Positions 24,112-35,189 of a stretch of 64,000 nt of DNA are shown in pieces. The number at the start of each line of letters is the position of its first letter. Positions within the stretch are counted from its first letter, which is position 1. The position numbers and the translations under genes were made by a program. The notes below the pieces were generated by a model. That model was not told the DNA's origin. It ran no database searches and saw only the letters and a list, made by a program, of their open reading frames with translations. This DNA is from Triticum aestivum (lineage: Eukaryota > Streptophyta > Magnoliopsida > Poales > Poaceae): positions 406,155,652 to 406,219,651 of the forward strand of contig NC_057811.1 of the NCBI RefSeq assembly GCF_018294505.1. The letters are read 5' to 3'.

Positions 24112-24928
24112 AACAAGATTCGACTCCATGAAGTAGCTTTACCTCTAACAACAGAAGAAAAAAATATGTGACATTGGACCATCCGATCGAGAGGGGCTCA
24201 GAGGTAGAAAATGATGCACATGCAGCGACGTAGCGAGCTGGGGAAGTAGAGCTAAGGCGGTTTCGAACGAAGATATACTTGAAGGTTGTCGGGATGTGGA
24301 TAGGTGTGCGGCAGGAGGCCGGATCCCCCCCAGAGGCAACGACGAAGGGATCGGAGGACCTCCCGGGCCCGCGCTCGGCCAGAGATAATGGTGCGGCCGG
24401 CAGTGGGTCTCCGCCCTCGCTGTCGACGACGGCCTAAACGCTGCCCCTCCATCCCTTCACCGGCGGAGGGGGATACGTCTGGATCTGTAACCAGCGGTGA
24501 GGATAGAAAGCCAGTGTTTTTTGAAGGGAGAAAGACAGTGTTACTACCCCTATCTTGTTTAGATCTGGAGAGGATGAGAGTGTGTGGATACAGCAACCCT
24601 AGCAAGCAAGCACGGAGGCTCCGGCCTATATATACGTAGTGGGGTAGTTTTCCTTTTTCACTCCATCAAAACAATCGTTTAAAATTGTGTACTACTACAT
24701 GCCAGGTCGCGGTTCTTTTAGTTGTTGATTGTTTTTTGAGATAGCTACCCGCTTGTTCCAAGTGGTTTTACGGTGTGCCAGGTCGCACTTTGTATCGTTC
24801 AAGCCTGGTACTACAAGTCCCTCCATTAAATGAACAACCACCCCCTCATAAAATTTTTGAACAAGCCCACGGCTAAAATTAGCGGAAACGTGGGTTGCCC
24901 CAACATGCATTATTATTTATATTTTCTA

Positions 24929-25160
24929 CTCCCTCCGTTCCTAAATATAAGTCTTTTTTATAAGCCACACCTAAGACAAGAATTTTTTTATTAGCAGTGA
25001 ACCACACATGTCATAGACACAAAAATTGTGGCAAGATTCCCTTAGGCAAGCCAAAGTGTGTCTAACAATTTGAGCAACTCAGGTTAGGCAAGTGTGACAA
25101 GTGTGGGAAAAATAATGTGGCAACATAAGACAAACATAGTCACAATCCAAACAGCCTCGT
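24929..25160. mobile_element. Stowaway end fragment plus a second MITE-like repeat
   Basis: CTCCCTCCGTTCCTAAATAT at 24929 follows a TA and is the left end of a Stowaway MITE, but no matching right end follows. About 24965-25157 instead carries a repeat rich in GGCAAG, CCACAC and GTGTGGCAAG-like words, ending in ATCCAAACAGCC, probably another MITE inserted in the first. Confidence 0.45.
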
Positions 25161-25283
25161 AATTTTTTGTGACATGCATGAAAATTTGGTTAGTTAAATT
25201 TATAGTCAAAATTTGGCAAGGTGCATCAAATCAACACATGCAAGTATCAAAAGGAAAGTCACGGCATGCATGCATGCGTTGTA

Positions 25284-25405
25284 CTCCCTCCGTTTCCAAA
25301 TATAAGTCTTTTTAGAGATTGCAACAAGTGACTACATACGAAGCAGAATATGTCTACTCCTACATACGAAGTAGCCCATTTGAAATGTGTAAAAAGACTT
25401 ATATC
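25284..25405. mobile_element. Decayed Stowaway MITE
   Basis: The left end CTCCCTCCGTTTCCAAATAT follows a TA. The right end is recognisable only as AAAAAGACTTATAT, without the final GGAGGGAG. Confidence 0.6.
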
Positions 25406-26059
25406 GAGTGCAGTGCTTTGATGTGTCACGTCAACTCGTACAAGACCGAGAAATTTGATTACTACAACGCCCTCTCCCTCGCGGACTGAGCTCCGGTGCC
25501 TTAACTACACCTGCCTTTGGCTGCATGACAGGAGGGCCAACCACCTGTTGAGCCCACCTATCATAGACGCAAAGGCAGGAGAAGTAAGTAGAAGCATTTG
25601 CTACACGCTATCCCTCCCGCACGAGGTGGACGGACATGCAGCAGTGGATTCGATACTGTAGAAGTAGGAGTAACATCATTGTTCGTCTTCTCGAAGAGGT
25701 GAAGAGCCAAGCGCAACCCGAACGTGGTAGTTGCGAACGCTCGCGTGGTGCGGTTCCTTGGAGTACTAGCCAGGCTCTTTCATGAGACAAAATTGCTATT
25801 GTTTAACAATTAAACTCCATTATCCATTGGTTGATACTCATTCTGCATAGGTCCACGCGCTTTGCACCATTTCCTCCTGGGGTCACCAATGTTTATTTGC
25901 TAATTAATAGCATTGCATGCAATGAACTAGCCATTGCAAGTCATTAAAAGCATGCACACCTCTCATCTCTTATTGGTTGATATGTCAAGAAACAAGAAAC
26001 AAGGTAGAAGTTAATGCACTGCGCCTAAGTGTTTTGGGACTATTTGGTTTTTGTAAGAT

Positions 26060-26210
26060 GACTTACACACCTAGACGGAGGGAGTAGTATAGCCCTGTAA
26101 ACCGGAAAGGAGTATTTGCCTTTCTAGAGGTTTCAACAAGTGACTAGACTACACCGTGTGCAGTACTCCCTCCCTTCCGGTTTATAGGGCTCAAATCTCA
26201 AATCTCATGA
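26060..26210. mobile_element. Composite of Stowaway MITE ends
   Basis: AGACGGAGGGAGTA closes one element near 26085. AGCCCTGTAAACCGGAAAGG near 26091 and its inverted counterpart CCTTCCGGTTTATAGGGCT near 26173 are opposite ends of a different type. Confidence 0.5.
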
Positions 26211-26689
26211 ACCAAGGCATTTTGCGATTGGAGGAATGTATCTCGTACTTTACAAAACTACCTTAATTAAACTCATGCATTAATTACGTAGTTCTCTCGT
26301 TTTCCTCTCTGCCTTGGTCGCGGTGCACAATATTGAGCACTCCTATATGACTAGCCGCTCTATCTACATGCAGGACATTTCAAAGCATCCGGGCCCGCGT
26401 GCCATCCACCAAATCATAGCGAGGTGCTACAGTCGAGACTCACCTGTCACCCCGGTGTGGCCGTCATGACCCGTCATATCACAAAACCCACACCTTTACC
26501 AGCAGTGGTAAGGTGGCCTCCAAGTTGGACTGGACGAAGCAACCATCATTTCACCGGAACGCTCGTTCAAGCCCTTTCTTCCCTTTCTTGAAGATCCCCC
26601 GGTGAGCTGCACAAGGTAAAAAATAATGGCTTATTACCATAGTTGTGGTTTTTGATTATTTGCAATGTGCTTGCTAATATGTTAGGGTT

Positions 26690-26956
26690 GTGCAGGTGCC
26701 GGTGGACGTCCTTGATGATTCCGATGTCGTGGCCCGTCCTGTTGGCATCGCCCCGGAGATCGATTCCGATGCCGCTGTCCATCCTGTGGACATCGCCCCA
26801 GAGATCGATTCCGATGTCGCGGTCAGTCCTGTGGACATCGCCCCAGAGATCGATTCCGATGTCACGGTCAGTCCTGTTGACATCGCCCCAGAAATTGATT
26901 CCCATGCCGCTGTCCGTGCTGTGGTCATTGCCCGAGAGATCGATGATAAGAAATAG
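26690..26956 (+). CDS. Short acidic ORF with 15-residue tandem repeats (unknown function)
   Basis: The 88-codon frame begins MQVPVDVLDDSDVVARPVG and then repeats PVDIAPEIDSDVAVS-like units about 4.5 times (45-bp period), ending REIDDKK. A GTGCAG acceptor lies at 26691-26696, so it may be an internal exon joined to an upstream exon ending near 26614 (CACAAG before GTAAAA). Substitutions between units are mostly conservative (DVAV, DVTV, DAAV), and one frame stays open through all units. No known domain is recognised; the product would be acidic and probably disordered. It may be part of a CACTA-encoded or captured gene. Confidence 0.4.
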   Translation: MQVPVDVLDDSDVVARPVGIAPEIDSDAAVHPVDIAPEIDSDVAVSPVDIAPEIDSDVTVSPVDIAPEIDSHAAVRAVVIAREIDDKK

Positions 26957-26999
26957 TTGGTCGCGCTAATCCTTCAGGGTAGTTTGCATTGCCCTGTGT

Positions 27000-28740
27000 T
27001 TAATTACCAGAACGATGCGTGTTATCAAACCATCTTAGGGCTAGTGCACTGTCTTGTGTGGGCGGATCTTGCTACTTTTGTTTGATAGTGAATCAGGCGA
27101 TGAATCATGCGAACCCTCTCCGAGTTATGGAAACAGATGTATCCTCACCAGCTTTTGATGTAATATATGGCATGCTTAGATGTAAGTTTGAACTATTTAT
27201 CATATCAGTAGGGCTTGTTTGATGATTCTTGGTGTTAGTAGGCTAGCTACTGTGCGAGCTATAGTACTTGCAAAACACTCACCGAAGAGAATCGTTGGGG
27301 CTGATGAGCTCGTGGTATGCTTATACTTATCCCTCGTTGATCGACCAATAGCCCTAGCTCCTAAAATTGTAGGCTTAGCAATCGATCAGACAATAGTCGA
27401 CACACATTCAAGCCTCATTTGGTTCATAGGGTAGGAAAATCGTAGCAAAAGTACAGAGAACGCGCAACACAAAATCATAGCAGTGCAGAGACATACTCCC
27501 TCTGTTCCAAAATAGATGACCTAGGCGGGCTAGTTTGGCTGTGTGGGTTTCAGTGATATGACGTGGTACAGTGTCGTCCAGTCTTCGCGTGTGGTAGCAG
27601 TATTGCGGGTACGGTAAGTTTTCTTGAAGAAGCGGAATTCAACGAAGTCATGATGGTTCCTTCGTCCGAACAACTTACAGTGGGAAAGGTTGGGCGTGCG
27701 ATACGACCGGGGTAGACCAGGATAATTTTGTGCATGGCAGGTGGACCAAGATGGTCGACGTCCCACATGTCAGCGAATGAAAGTATTCTTTCCGATATAG
27801 AGGACGAGCAACGAGTATTCATTGTTTATTTTTGATGAAAGCTATTGTCTCCACTGTTACAACGGAGGAGTGTGAAACACGGCAGCCCAGTGAACTTGGC
27901 ATGTGCACCACTCCCTCCTTCCTCATGTAATGCCCAGGTTACAGCTTTTTCTCACTTTCTCTCTATCTATTTCCTCTCAAATGATTTTTACCTTTCTTTT
28001 TTAAGACACAATTATTTTTTATGCCTTTTTTAGAATTATTTTTTTATACCTAGGAGCACGTGTAGAGACGGGCTCTTGCAGAGCCCACTCCTTGACTTTG
28101 TCAATGCCTCTCTCTCCTCCACATAAGGAGTACTACTTGCTATGCATGCATGCGGTGGACAGCTGGCATCTTGAGGGGCCAGGGCGGTGAGAGCGGGCTA
28201 CGGAAGCGGTCCGGACTCCAGCATGGCCCACCTCACATTATCACCATATATTTCTTGGAGTCCGTACGCGGCGGGCGGACGATCTCTTCTCCCTCCCCCG
28301 TTTCTCTCTTCTCAGCCGACGCCCGCCAAGCGATTAGATTTCGACTATCGACGGTTTATTCAATTACGGTCCCACATGTCAGTGAAATTGCAAGACAACG
28401 TGTGTCCCCTCTGGTGAGCGGCGTGCGAGCTGGGCTGTCGGGGTTGCGACGCGTACGAGTCGTAAGTGTGCCACCTTTTCCTTTAGAACTTGCGAAGCGT
28501 AACATTTTCGCGTGATCGATCGATAGAAATCCAGAACAAAATGACGAGGGCGGTGCTTTCCCACTCGTTAGGCGGGCTAGTTCGAGTGATATGACGTGCT
28601 ACAGTGCCGTCCACTTGCTCCATTTTTATGTAAGCAAGAGTTTACACTCTTACGCAGGAGGAGTGCGAAACACTGCGGATCTGATTTTGATCGAGGGATA
28701 ACTGTTCCCTGCCAAATAATGGAGGATGGTTAGCGATTAT
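27000..28740. repeat. CACTA interior with dispersed repeats, no gene
   Basis: GAAGCGGAATTCAACGAAGT at about 27630 recurs at about 31270 with about 100 bp of flanking similarity. GTGATATGACGTG (27552 and 28585) and CCACATGTCAGCGAA-type words also recur. A lone Stowaway end (ACTCCCTCTGTTCCAAAATA) is at about 27495. Confidence 0.6.
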
Positions 28741-28749
28741 AGCATGATA

Positions 28750-29880
28750 GTTAGGGCATCTCCAGCGCTGGCCTACAAATTTACACCGGCATCTGTCCGA
28801 GGACACTGATGGATGCCATCTGATGCTGCCCGCATACCTTTCGACAACTATATGAACTAACCGGACGAAATTCGTGCAAACAAAGCAAATTTCAAATTAA
28901 CCGGATGAAATTCATTACATATTGAAAACTTTTCCTAGAAACTGGACGAAATTCATTACATATTTCGCACAAACCGTACTAAAACCTACTATAAACCTAG
29001 TCTAAACGATCGCCGGCGCCCGACCACCATGTCCGGCCATGAACCCGAGAAAGCCGGCCATTGCCTTTGCCTCCTCCTCATCCGCCTCGATAACCTCCTC
29101 CTCCGGAGCACAAGATTCTGAAGATTTCTGCCTCCACGTCGCCGTCAAGCGGCTAATCGGCCGCCGATGTTTACCCCACCAAGCTTGGCGTCGACTGAGT
29201 GGAGTAGCGGTGGCCTTCCCTGGACCAGAGTGGCGGCGACCTACCTTGTACTACTCTTCCTCACTGTCGGCTGCGCCCGCGCACGCGCGCCGGCTTCGTG
29301 GTCGTGGCAGTGGAGGGCGGCCGGGGGGTGGTGCCGGCGATCTCCTTCATTTGCTCCGCGACAGTATGTCGAAGAGAGCTTTGGAGCGCGCCCGGAGCAG
29401 AGCCGCCGATGTCCCTCGTCTGCTCCTGTGACAATACGTCCAAGAGAGCTTCGGAGCGCCAGGAGGCCATGGTTGAAGTGGTGCCGACAGAAGGAAGGGA
29501 CTGGAGGAGAATAAGTGTGGGTCTTTGGCTATGGCTGGGAGCTGGGGCTCAAGTTAATATAGCGGGCGAATGGCAATGAGCCGCGGCAGATGGATGGACA
29601 ACTTGCGCCGGAGTAGGTTTGTCAGACGTGAATGCGGACGCTGCTTCACTGACTTAACTGCAGATGCGTTTGGGTTACTGACATGTGGGCCCAACGGGCA
29701 TCTGGCCCGCATGTCAGTGACACACCAATTGCACCTGCAGTTAAGTCTGGTGAATGCGGCATTGACATTCTGGAGAGACGGTGACCGTTTCAGGCGGGAA
29801 GCGCGCGCTAGCGATGGAAGGGGTTTCGGTGTGCAGTGGCACTAAGATCGGTCGCTCACGATAGTACATACTCCGTACCA
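28750..29880. other. Gene-like GC-rich block of unknown origin in the CACTA
   Basis: It begins GGGCATCTCCAGCG, a start typical of some grass DNA elements, and holds a GC-rich section (28990-29560) with short overlapping frames on both strands, none of which I recognise. A near-palindromic pair, CTTAACTGCAGATGC and GCACCTGCAGTTAAG, spans 29650-29750. It could be a decayed captured gene. Confidence 0.3.
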
Positions 29881-30596
29881 TACTACCATAGTACCCTCTC
29901 TAGCTTAGGCTGTTTTATAGATTGTCGTTGTGATGGACGATATACATGAGCAAGGCGGTCCGAGTATGACCGTTGGTGTTGAGCCAGGTGAATACATGCT
30001 CGGCGTTCGCGTAGGCCTCCATCAAACGTCTAAACAGTAATGTCAGGCACCGTCGGGGTGCGCAGGTGATGGGCTCACCGTTTTCGTTGCGCCATGAGCA
30101 GGACTTTGATTTAGAGGGCGACGTGCATGCATTAGCATGCTTTGACAGCATGAGCGTGAGTGTCTGACGCGAAGTATTTCATTTTCATTTGGCTGACGAG
30201 GGTGCGTTGCAGCGACGAGTCCGTGGTTTGATTCCCCACATACGCATAATTTTGGTTTTTACAGTATTTCTTTCTCGATTGACAGGTAGGCCCGCGTAGA
30301 TAGATAAAGAACACGAGCTGATGAGGCGCATGCGGACTATTTGACTGGTCAACCAGAAAAATACGAAGCTATACGCTGAGCCAGTGACCGTATAATCACC
30401 ATATCTCGTATACAATGATCAAAGTGAGCTATCAAGACAAGTTCGATGACCGCCAATGCATTTTACTCGGTAATAAATGACTAGGATTGAAGGGGAATCC
30501 AAATTGCTTCGTCTTCTGTCCTTGAGCTCTTGACAAACCAATGCACTATACGGTTGTCCGGCCACTCCACCCCACAGCTCTCACCAAGCGTCGTTC

Positions 30597-30983
30597 ATGC
30601 CACCGCACCGCACACTAACCGGTAAGGCAGCGATGGCATCCCGCCGCGCCAAGTTCCTCGCCGCCCACGACCGCACACAAAATGGTAGGGAAGCGATGGC
30701 ATCCCGCCGTGCCGAGTTCATCGTCGCTCGCGACCTCACAACTATGTGGGAGGAATTTGAAGATGCCAAGGCCGAATGGGCGGTAGAGCAAGAGGCGGCC
30801 AAAGTCGCGTAGAGGGAGAGGAAAAGTCAGACAGCACTCAAGAAAAGAGAGGCCCGCCGCCGCAAGAAAGAAAAGGATGCACGCGCTGCTGCGGAGAGGT
30901 CGGCGGAGATCCAAGCACGGTGGGGTGTCGCCGACAAAGCCGGGAAGGAGAACGACAGCGTCTGGCCAGCATGTGAGAAGTAG
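30597..30983 (+). pseudogene. Lys/Arg-rich helical ORF with one internal stop (unknown function)
   Basis: From ATG 30597 the frame contains a duplicated segment, AMASRRAKFLAAHD then AMASRRAEFIVARD, followed by EEFEDAKAEWAVEQEAAK. It meets TAG at 30810-30812 and continues in the same frame as a highly basic helix (KKREARRRKKEKDA) to TAG at 30981-30983. Frame continuity through the stop suggests a single nonsense change in a former 128-residue protein or exon. The basic run could bind nucleic acid, but I recognise no family. Confidence 0.45.
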
Positions 30984-30999
30984 TAGTACTAGTAGTTAG

Positions 31000-33900
31000 T
31001 GTGTGTGTATCTGTGTGTAAGTACGAGCATGTACCAATACTACTAGTTACTACTGTAGTTTCTAGAGCAAATTACCAGTACATTAGCCTAGACTAAATGG
31101 AAAAATTCCTATCCTAAGCATCAAATGGCATCTCTTTCTCTATAGGAATTGAGATGCATGTCATCTCAGTTCCTATGATTTTCATATTCCTATCCTATGA
31201 ACGAAAGGAGGCCTCTGTTGGAGTAACTACTGTAGCTAGCAGTACTGCTGGTACAGTAGTTTTCTTCAAGAAGCGGAATTCAACGAAGTCATGATGGTCC
31301 TTCGTCCGAGCAACTTCAAAGTGGGAAGTGGGCCTGTGATTTGACGGCTCATTAGTCATTGTTACTGCGGCGCGACGACCTGGGTGACTCTCCCTTGAAG
31401 TTCTGCGTGCATGGCAAGTGGACCAGGATGGTCGAGGTCCCACATGTTAGCGAACGGAAGTATCTTTCCGATATCGAGGAGCAAGGAAACCGCGTGGTAT
31501 AGTATCACTTCTGATTGGTTCGCAAAAAAAGTATCACTGCCGATTTATAATTATTTTCTATTTCTGATGAATGCTAGTGTTTCAACTCTTACGACGAAAG
31601 GTGCCAAACACGGCACGTGCTGGATGTCCCACACGTCAGCGAAAGGAGTGGGACATGAACAGCGTGGTAGAGCCCAGCGTAAAAAAACAGCGTGGTAGAG
31701 CGTCTCCACTTCTTCCACTTCTGGTTCGGAGACCACACGTAGTAGTACTTAGTGGTATGAACGATACAAAGTGCGACCTGGAGAGAAAGACACGTCTAGT
31801 TGGAAGGTCTCGGGGCATACACGTAAACAAATATAAAAGTTAATATGTGCCTCCAACTAATATAGTAGTAGTAGAGTTCTTAGGCACGTACTCCATAACA
31901 TCACCGTGCATTGCACGTACAACATTTAGTGGTCGTACGTAGTAAGAGACAAATGCCGCCCAAGAGTTCCCTTCTCGACCTACTTTTGGGTGTTTGGTAG
32001 AGTGTATGGAGGGTGCATGAGTCCACACTAGTTTAGCACAAATACACTAGAAGCATGCATGAAGAGAGCATGCATGAAGAGGGGTGTTGAGTTGAGCATG
32101 CATGAAGAGGGAACAACTATGCTGAGACGAGAACGCAACAAAACACACCCTATATGCCACGCATGTTCATACCATTTGTGCCTTTCTACTTCACGTACTG
32201 CGCTACATTACCCAGGTTCATACGTCCACTCCTGGGTACATGTCCGTCTCGTAGTTCCAGTCCCACGTGTTCTTCATATAGATGGAACGATCCTTGCATA
32301 ACACGTGCACCTTGATGCTAGATGTCTCGCGTGTTGGCAAAAGGATGAACAAAGCTCACGTAAAAAAATAGAGTGGAAGAACATAGATTCTGGACGACCG
32401 AGAAGGAGGAAGGAACCTTGTGGTGGAGCGTCTGCACTCATAATATTTAATATTATTCAGCGATATAAAATTAACCAATCATCTCCACAGTGGACTGGAA
32501 GAGTATGAAACACGGCAGCCCAATGTAGTTACATCATACTAGTACATGGCTAACCCACGCTATCACCATATTTCTTGGCTTCCGTGCGACACCTATCTCT
32601 AGTAATCCAGCAGCCTGTATCGCTTCTCCCTCCTCGTCTCTATCAAAGTGCGGCGGGCTGGCGTTTCTGTCGTCTATTGAGGTCGGTTAACTATGACATG
32701 TTAGCGACATGCCAAGAGCATTCTAAAAAAATTCCTTTCACGTTCCGTTTTCAAAAAGAAAAAAATCCTTTAATGTACGAATTTGCCTGTATGCTTTGAG
32801 CAACTTGCATGTCCTATACTGCTCCTGTTTGATACTCTAACTTAGCTAGAGGTTAGACTAACTCATGACTAACCCTGAACTAACTGTAGCCAAAGAGGTG
32901 TTGGGTGACAGGGTTAGATTGACAATAAATGCACTTCATGGAGAGAGAAAAGTGATTTTTCAGTGGTCCCAATGAGAACTATCTCCAGTTAGCACCTCTT
33001 GGGTGGGATAGTTTTTTTTGGTGGGTTCGGTGCAACTTGCTCCAATTTAAACCCTCATGCTTGGATACTTTAGGGCTCTTTGAACCGCAACTAGCTCAAA
33101 CTAACTCTAACCCATGGATCCAAACAGGGCCTATGGCCAGTCTCGACGCGGAGCAGTCGCGTGCACCGGGAAGCGGCGCTCTCTCGGCCGTTGCGCCACA
33201 TCAAAGCCAGCGCCAGTCAGAGGTCACCTCCGCTCTGGCCGGGCATTAATGCGGCACTGACGCTCCAGGGCGATGCTGAATGTTTCACGCGGGAAGCGTG
33301 CGCTGGCAAGGGAGTATAGGTTTTGAACCATTTCAGGTGTAGTACTGGTAGTTTGCAAAGCTACTCAATTATTGCACTCAGTTTCCTAAGAAATTGTGGT
33401 AGAAAACGTTACTCCACAGCCCGCTTCCCTTCTCCTTCCTCTTCCACCGCCCGCGCACGTCCGCGGGAAGCGGCCGGTCAACCCTTATATAGGAGTGCTA
33501 GCACAAAAAGATGCATGCATGACCACTAAAATTTCCATATTAAAGCGCCGCTCCGGCGGGAGTATGGCGTATGTTGTTACCTTCGGCCGGCCCATAGCTA
33601 CCGGGCGACGGCGACCAGAGAAGAGGCGGCGGGAGGGGAATGAATGCAGCTACTGTTTGGGTTCACCTTCCGGCTTAAATAAATGCGCAGAATCACGTGT
33701 ACCCGCGGGTGCACAAATTGTAACATATGTGTGTCCTTAAGTGGGCGTCACGTAACTGGTGTGTGTGTGAGAGAGATTCTGAGAGACAGAGTGCGTGTGT
33801 GCGACTCTACTCTTCAGACATGTACTTAACCTTTTGCATCGGGATATAAGTATAATGGTATTTACTTTAGCTAGTGATTTACGTGCCCATGTTAACGTGG

Positions 33901-34540
33901 TTGTGTCAAAAAAATGTCACTTCCTGCTCGTGATTTGCGTTATATAATTACAAGCAAGATTCTCGTGCATTGCACGGAACATCAATATGCATTTTTTTAC
34001 AGAACACCTGTTGTGATTGACCATGCAGGAGTAATCCCATGTGTAAAAACTAATGATATCTCGAGAATTTTATCGGAAAACCGGTATCTCGAGAATGTGA
34101 TTGAAAAAATGAAAGATGAGAGATAAGGCGAGGAGGAGTGGAGCGTGGTGGTGACTGGTGGTCGGAATGGGCGGAGGCATGGGGATGGACGGCGCCGGCA
34201 GGCGGCAGCGGCCACCATGCATGCTAGATTGTTCCAGAGACTTATTCCTTTTTTAATTGCTGAGCAATGAGGTTGCCGGAGATAATGATGTGGAGAGAGG
34301 TGCGGGTATCTTTTGTAAAATTATCATAGTTTGCTTTCTATCCTCAGATATAGATCATACGGTCTATATTACAAGATGGCAGGCACACCATCACCGCCAA
34401 CTCCTTTTTTATAAGGGTACAGATGATAAGTTTGCTGACTACTAAAGTAAAGTGGAATTTGTCCATGTTATGCAAGTAAATAAAGGTGATTGTTTATCAT
34501 ACGGGTAAGGTTGGATGAAGGGTGGTAGGAACAAATGCTC
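31000..34540. other. CACTA interior, no supported gene
   Basis: Contains the second copy of the dispersed repeat at 31250-31460, AGCATGCATGAAGAG tandem copies at 32050-32108, and passages resembling 28570-28690. Open frames are short and unrelated to families I know. Confidence 0.5.
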
Positions 34541-34549
34541 CGCCTAGAG

Positions 34550-34672
34550 CATGTGTGTGTGAGATGGAGTCTTAGTGTGTGTGCGGGTGTGTGTGTGTGT
34601 GTGAGGAGAGAGAGAGAGAGATGGAGTCTTAGTTTGTCTGTGTGTGTGTGAGAGAGAGAGAGAGATGGAGTC
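34550..34672. repeat. GT/GA microsatellite
   Basis: (GT)n and (GA)n tracts alternate, with GATGGAGTCTTAGT-type words repeated, up to the edge of the assembly gap. Confidence 0.9.
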
Positions 34673-35131
34673 NNNNNNNNNNNNNNNNNNNNNNNNNNNN
34701 NNNNNNNNNNNNNNNNNNNNNNNNNNNNNNNNNNNNNNNNNNNNNNNNNNNNNNNNNNNNNNNNNNNNNNNNNNNNNNNNNNNNNNNNNNNNNNNNNNNN
34801 NNNNNNNNNNNNNNNNNNNNNNNNNNNNNNNNNNNNNNNNNNNNNNNNNNNNNNNNNNNNNNNNNNNNNNNNNNNNNNNNNNNNNNNNNNNNNNNNNNNN
34901 NNNNNNNNNNNNNNNNNNNNNNNNNNNNNNNNNNNNNNNNNNNNNNNNNNNNNNNNNNNNNNNNNNNNNNNNNNNNNNNNNNNNNNNNNNNNNNNNNNNN
35001 NNNNNNNNNNNNNNNNNNNNNNNNNNNNNNNNNNNNNNNNNNNNNNNNNNNNNNNNNNNNNNNNNNNNNNNNNNNNNNNNNNNNNNNNNNNNNNNNNNNN
35101 NNNNNNNNNNNNNNNNNNNNNNNNNNNNNNN
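34673..35131. other. Assembly gap, 459 N
   Basis: The run of N lies directly after the GT/GA microsatellite, which probably caused the assembly break. The true length is unknown. Confidence 0.99.
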
Positions 35132-35189
35132 GGGGTCCTCTGTGGAGGATGTAATTAAAGTGTGCATGGCTTCATCATAGAGGGGTGAT

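Larger units (their letters stand above)
20881..24625 (-). ncRNA. Candidate minus-strand multi-exon transcription unit with repeated exons
   Basis: On the minus strand a TATATATA motif (about 24630) precedes a GC-rich first exon (about 24620-24143) ending at a GTAAAG donor. Further putative exons are 23004-22811 (ends GTAAG), 22143-22018 (GTAAAC), 21595-21419 (GTTGGT) and 21305-21249 (GTACTT). Three begin after a CAG or TAG acceptor with GGAT, and two of these share the acceptor TTGTGCAAACAG. Each contains a version of TTTTGGTGGAACTGCACAAA. One exon-like stretch, about 22682-22485, encodes a Lys-rich KRKKKNNKQ segment. I recognise no protein family and cannot show coding potential, so it could be a non-coding RNA, a decayed captured gene or an accident of repeats. 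Confidence 0.35.
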
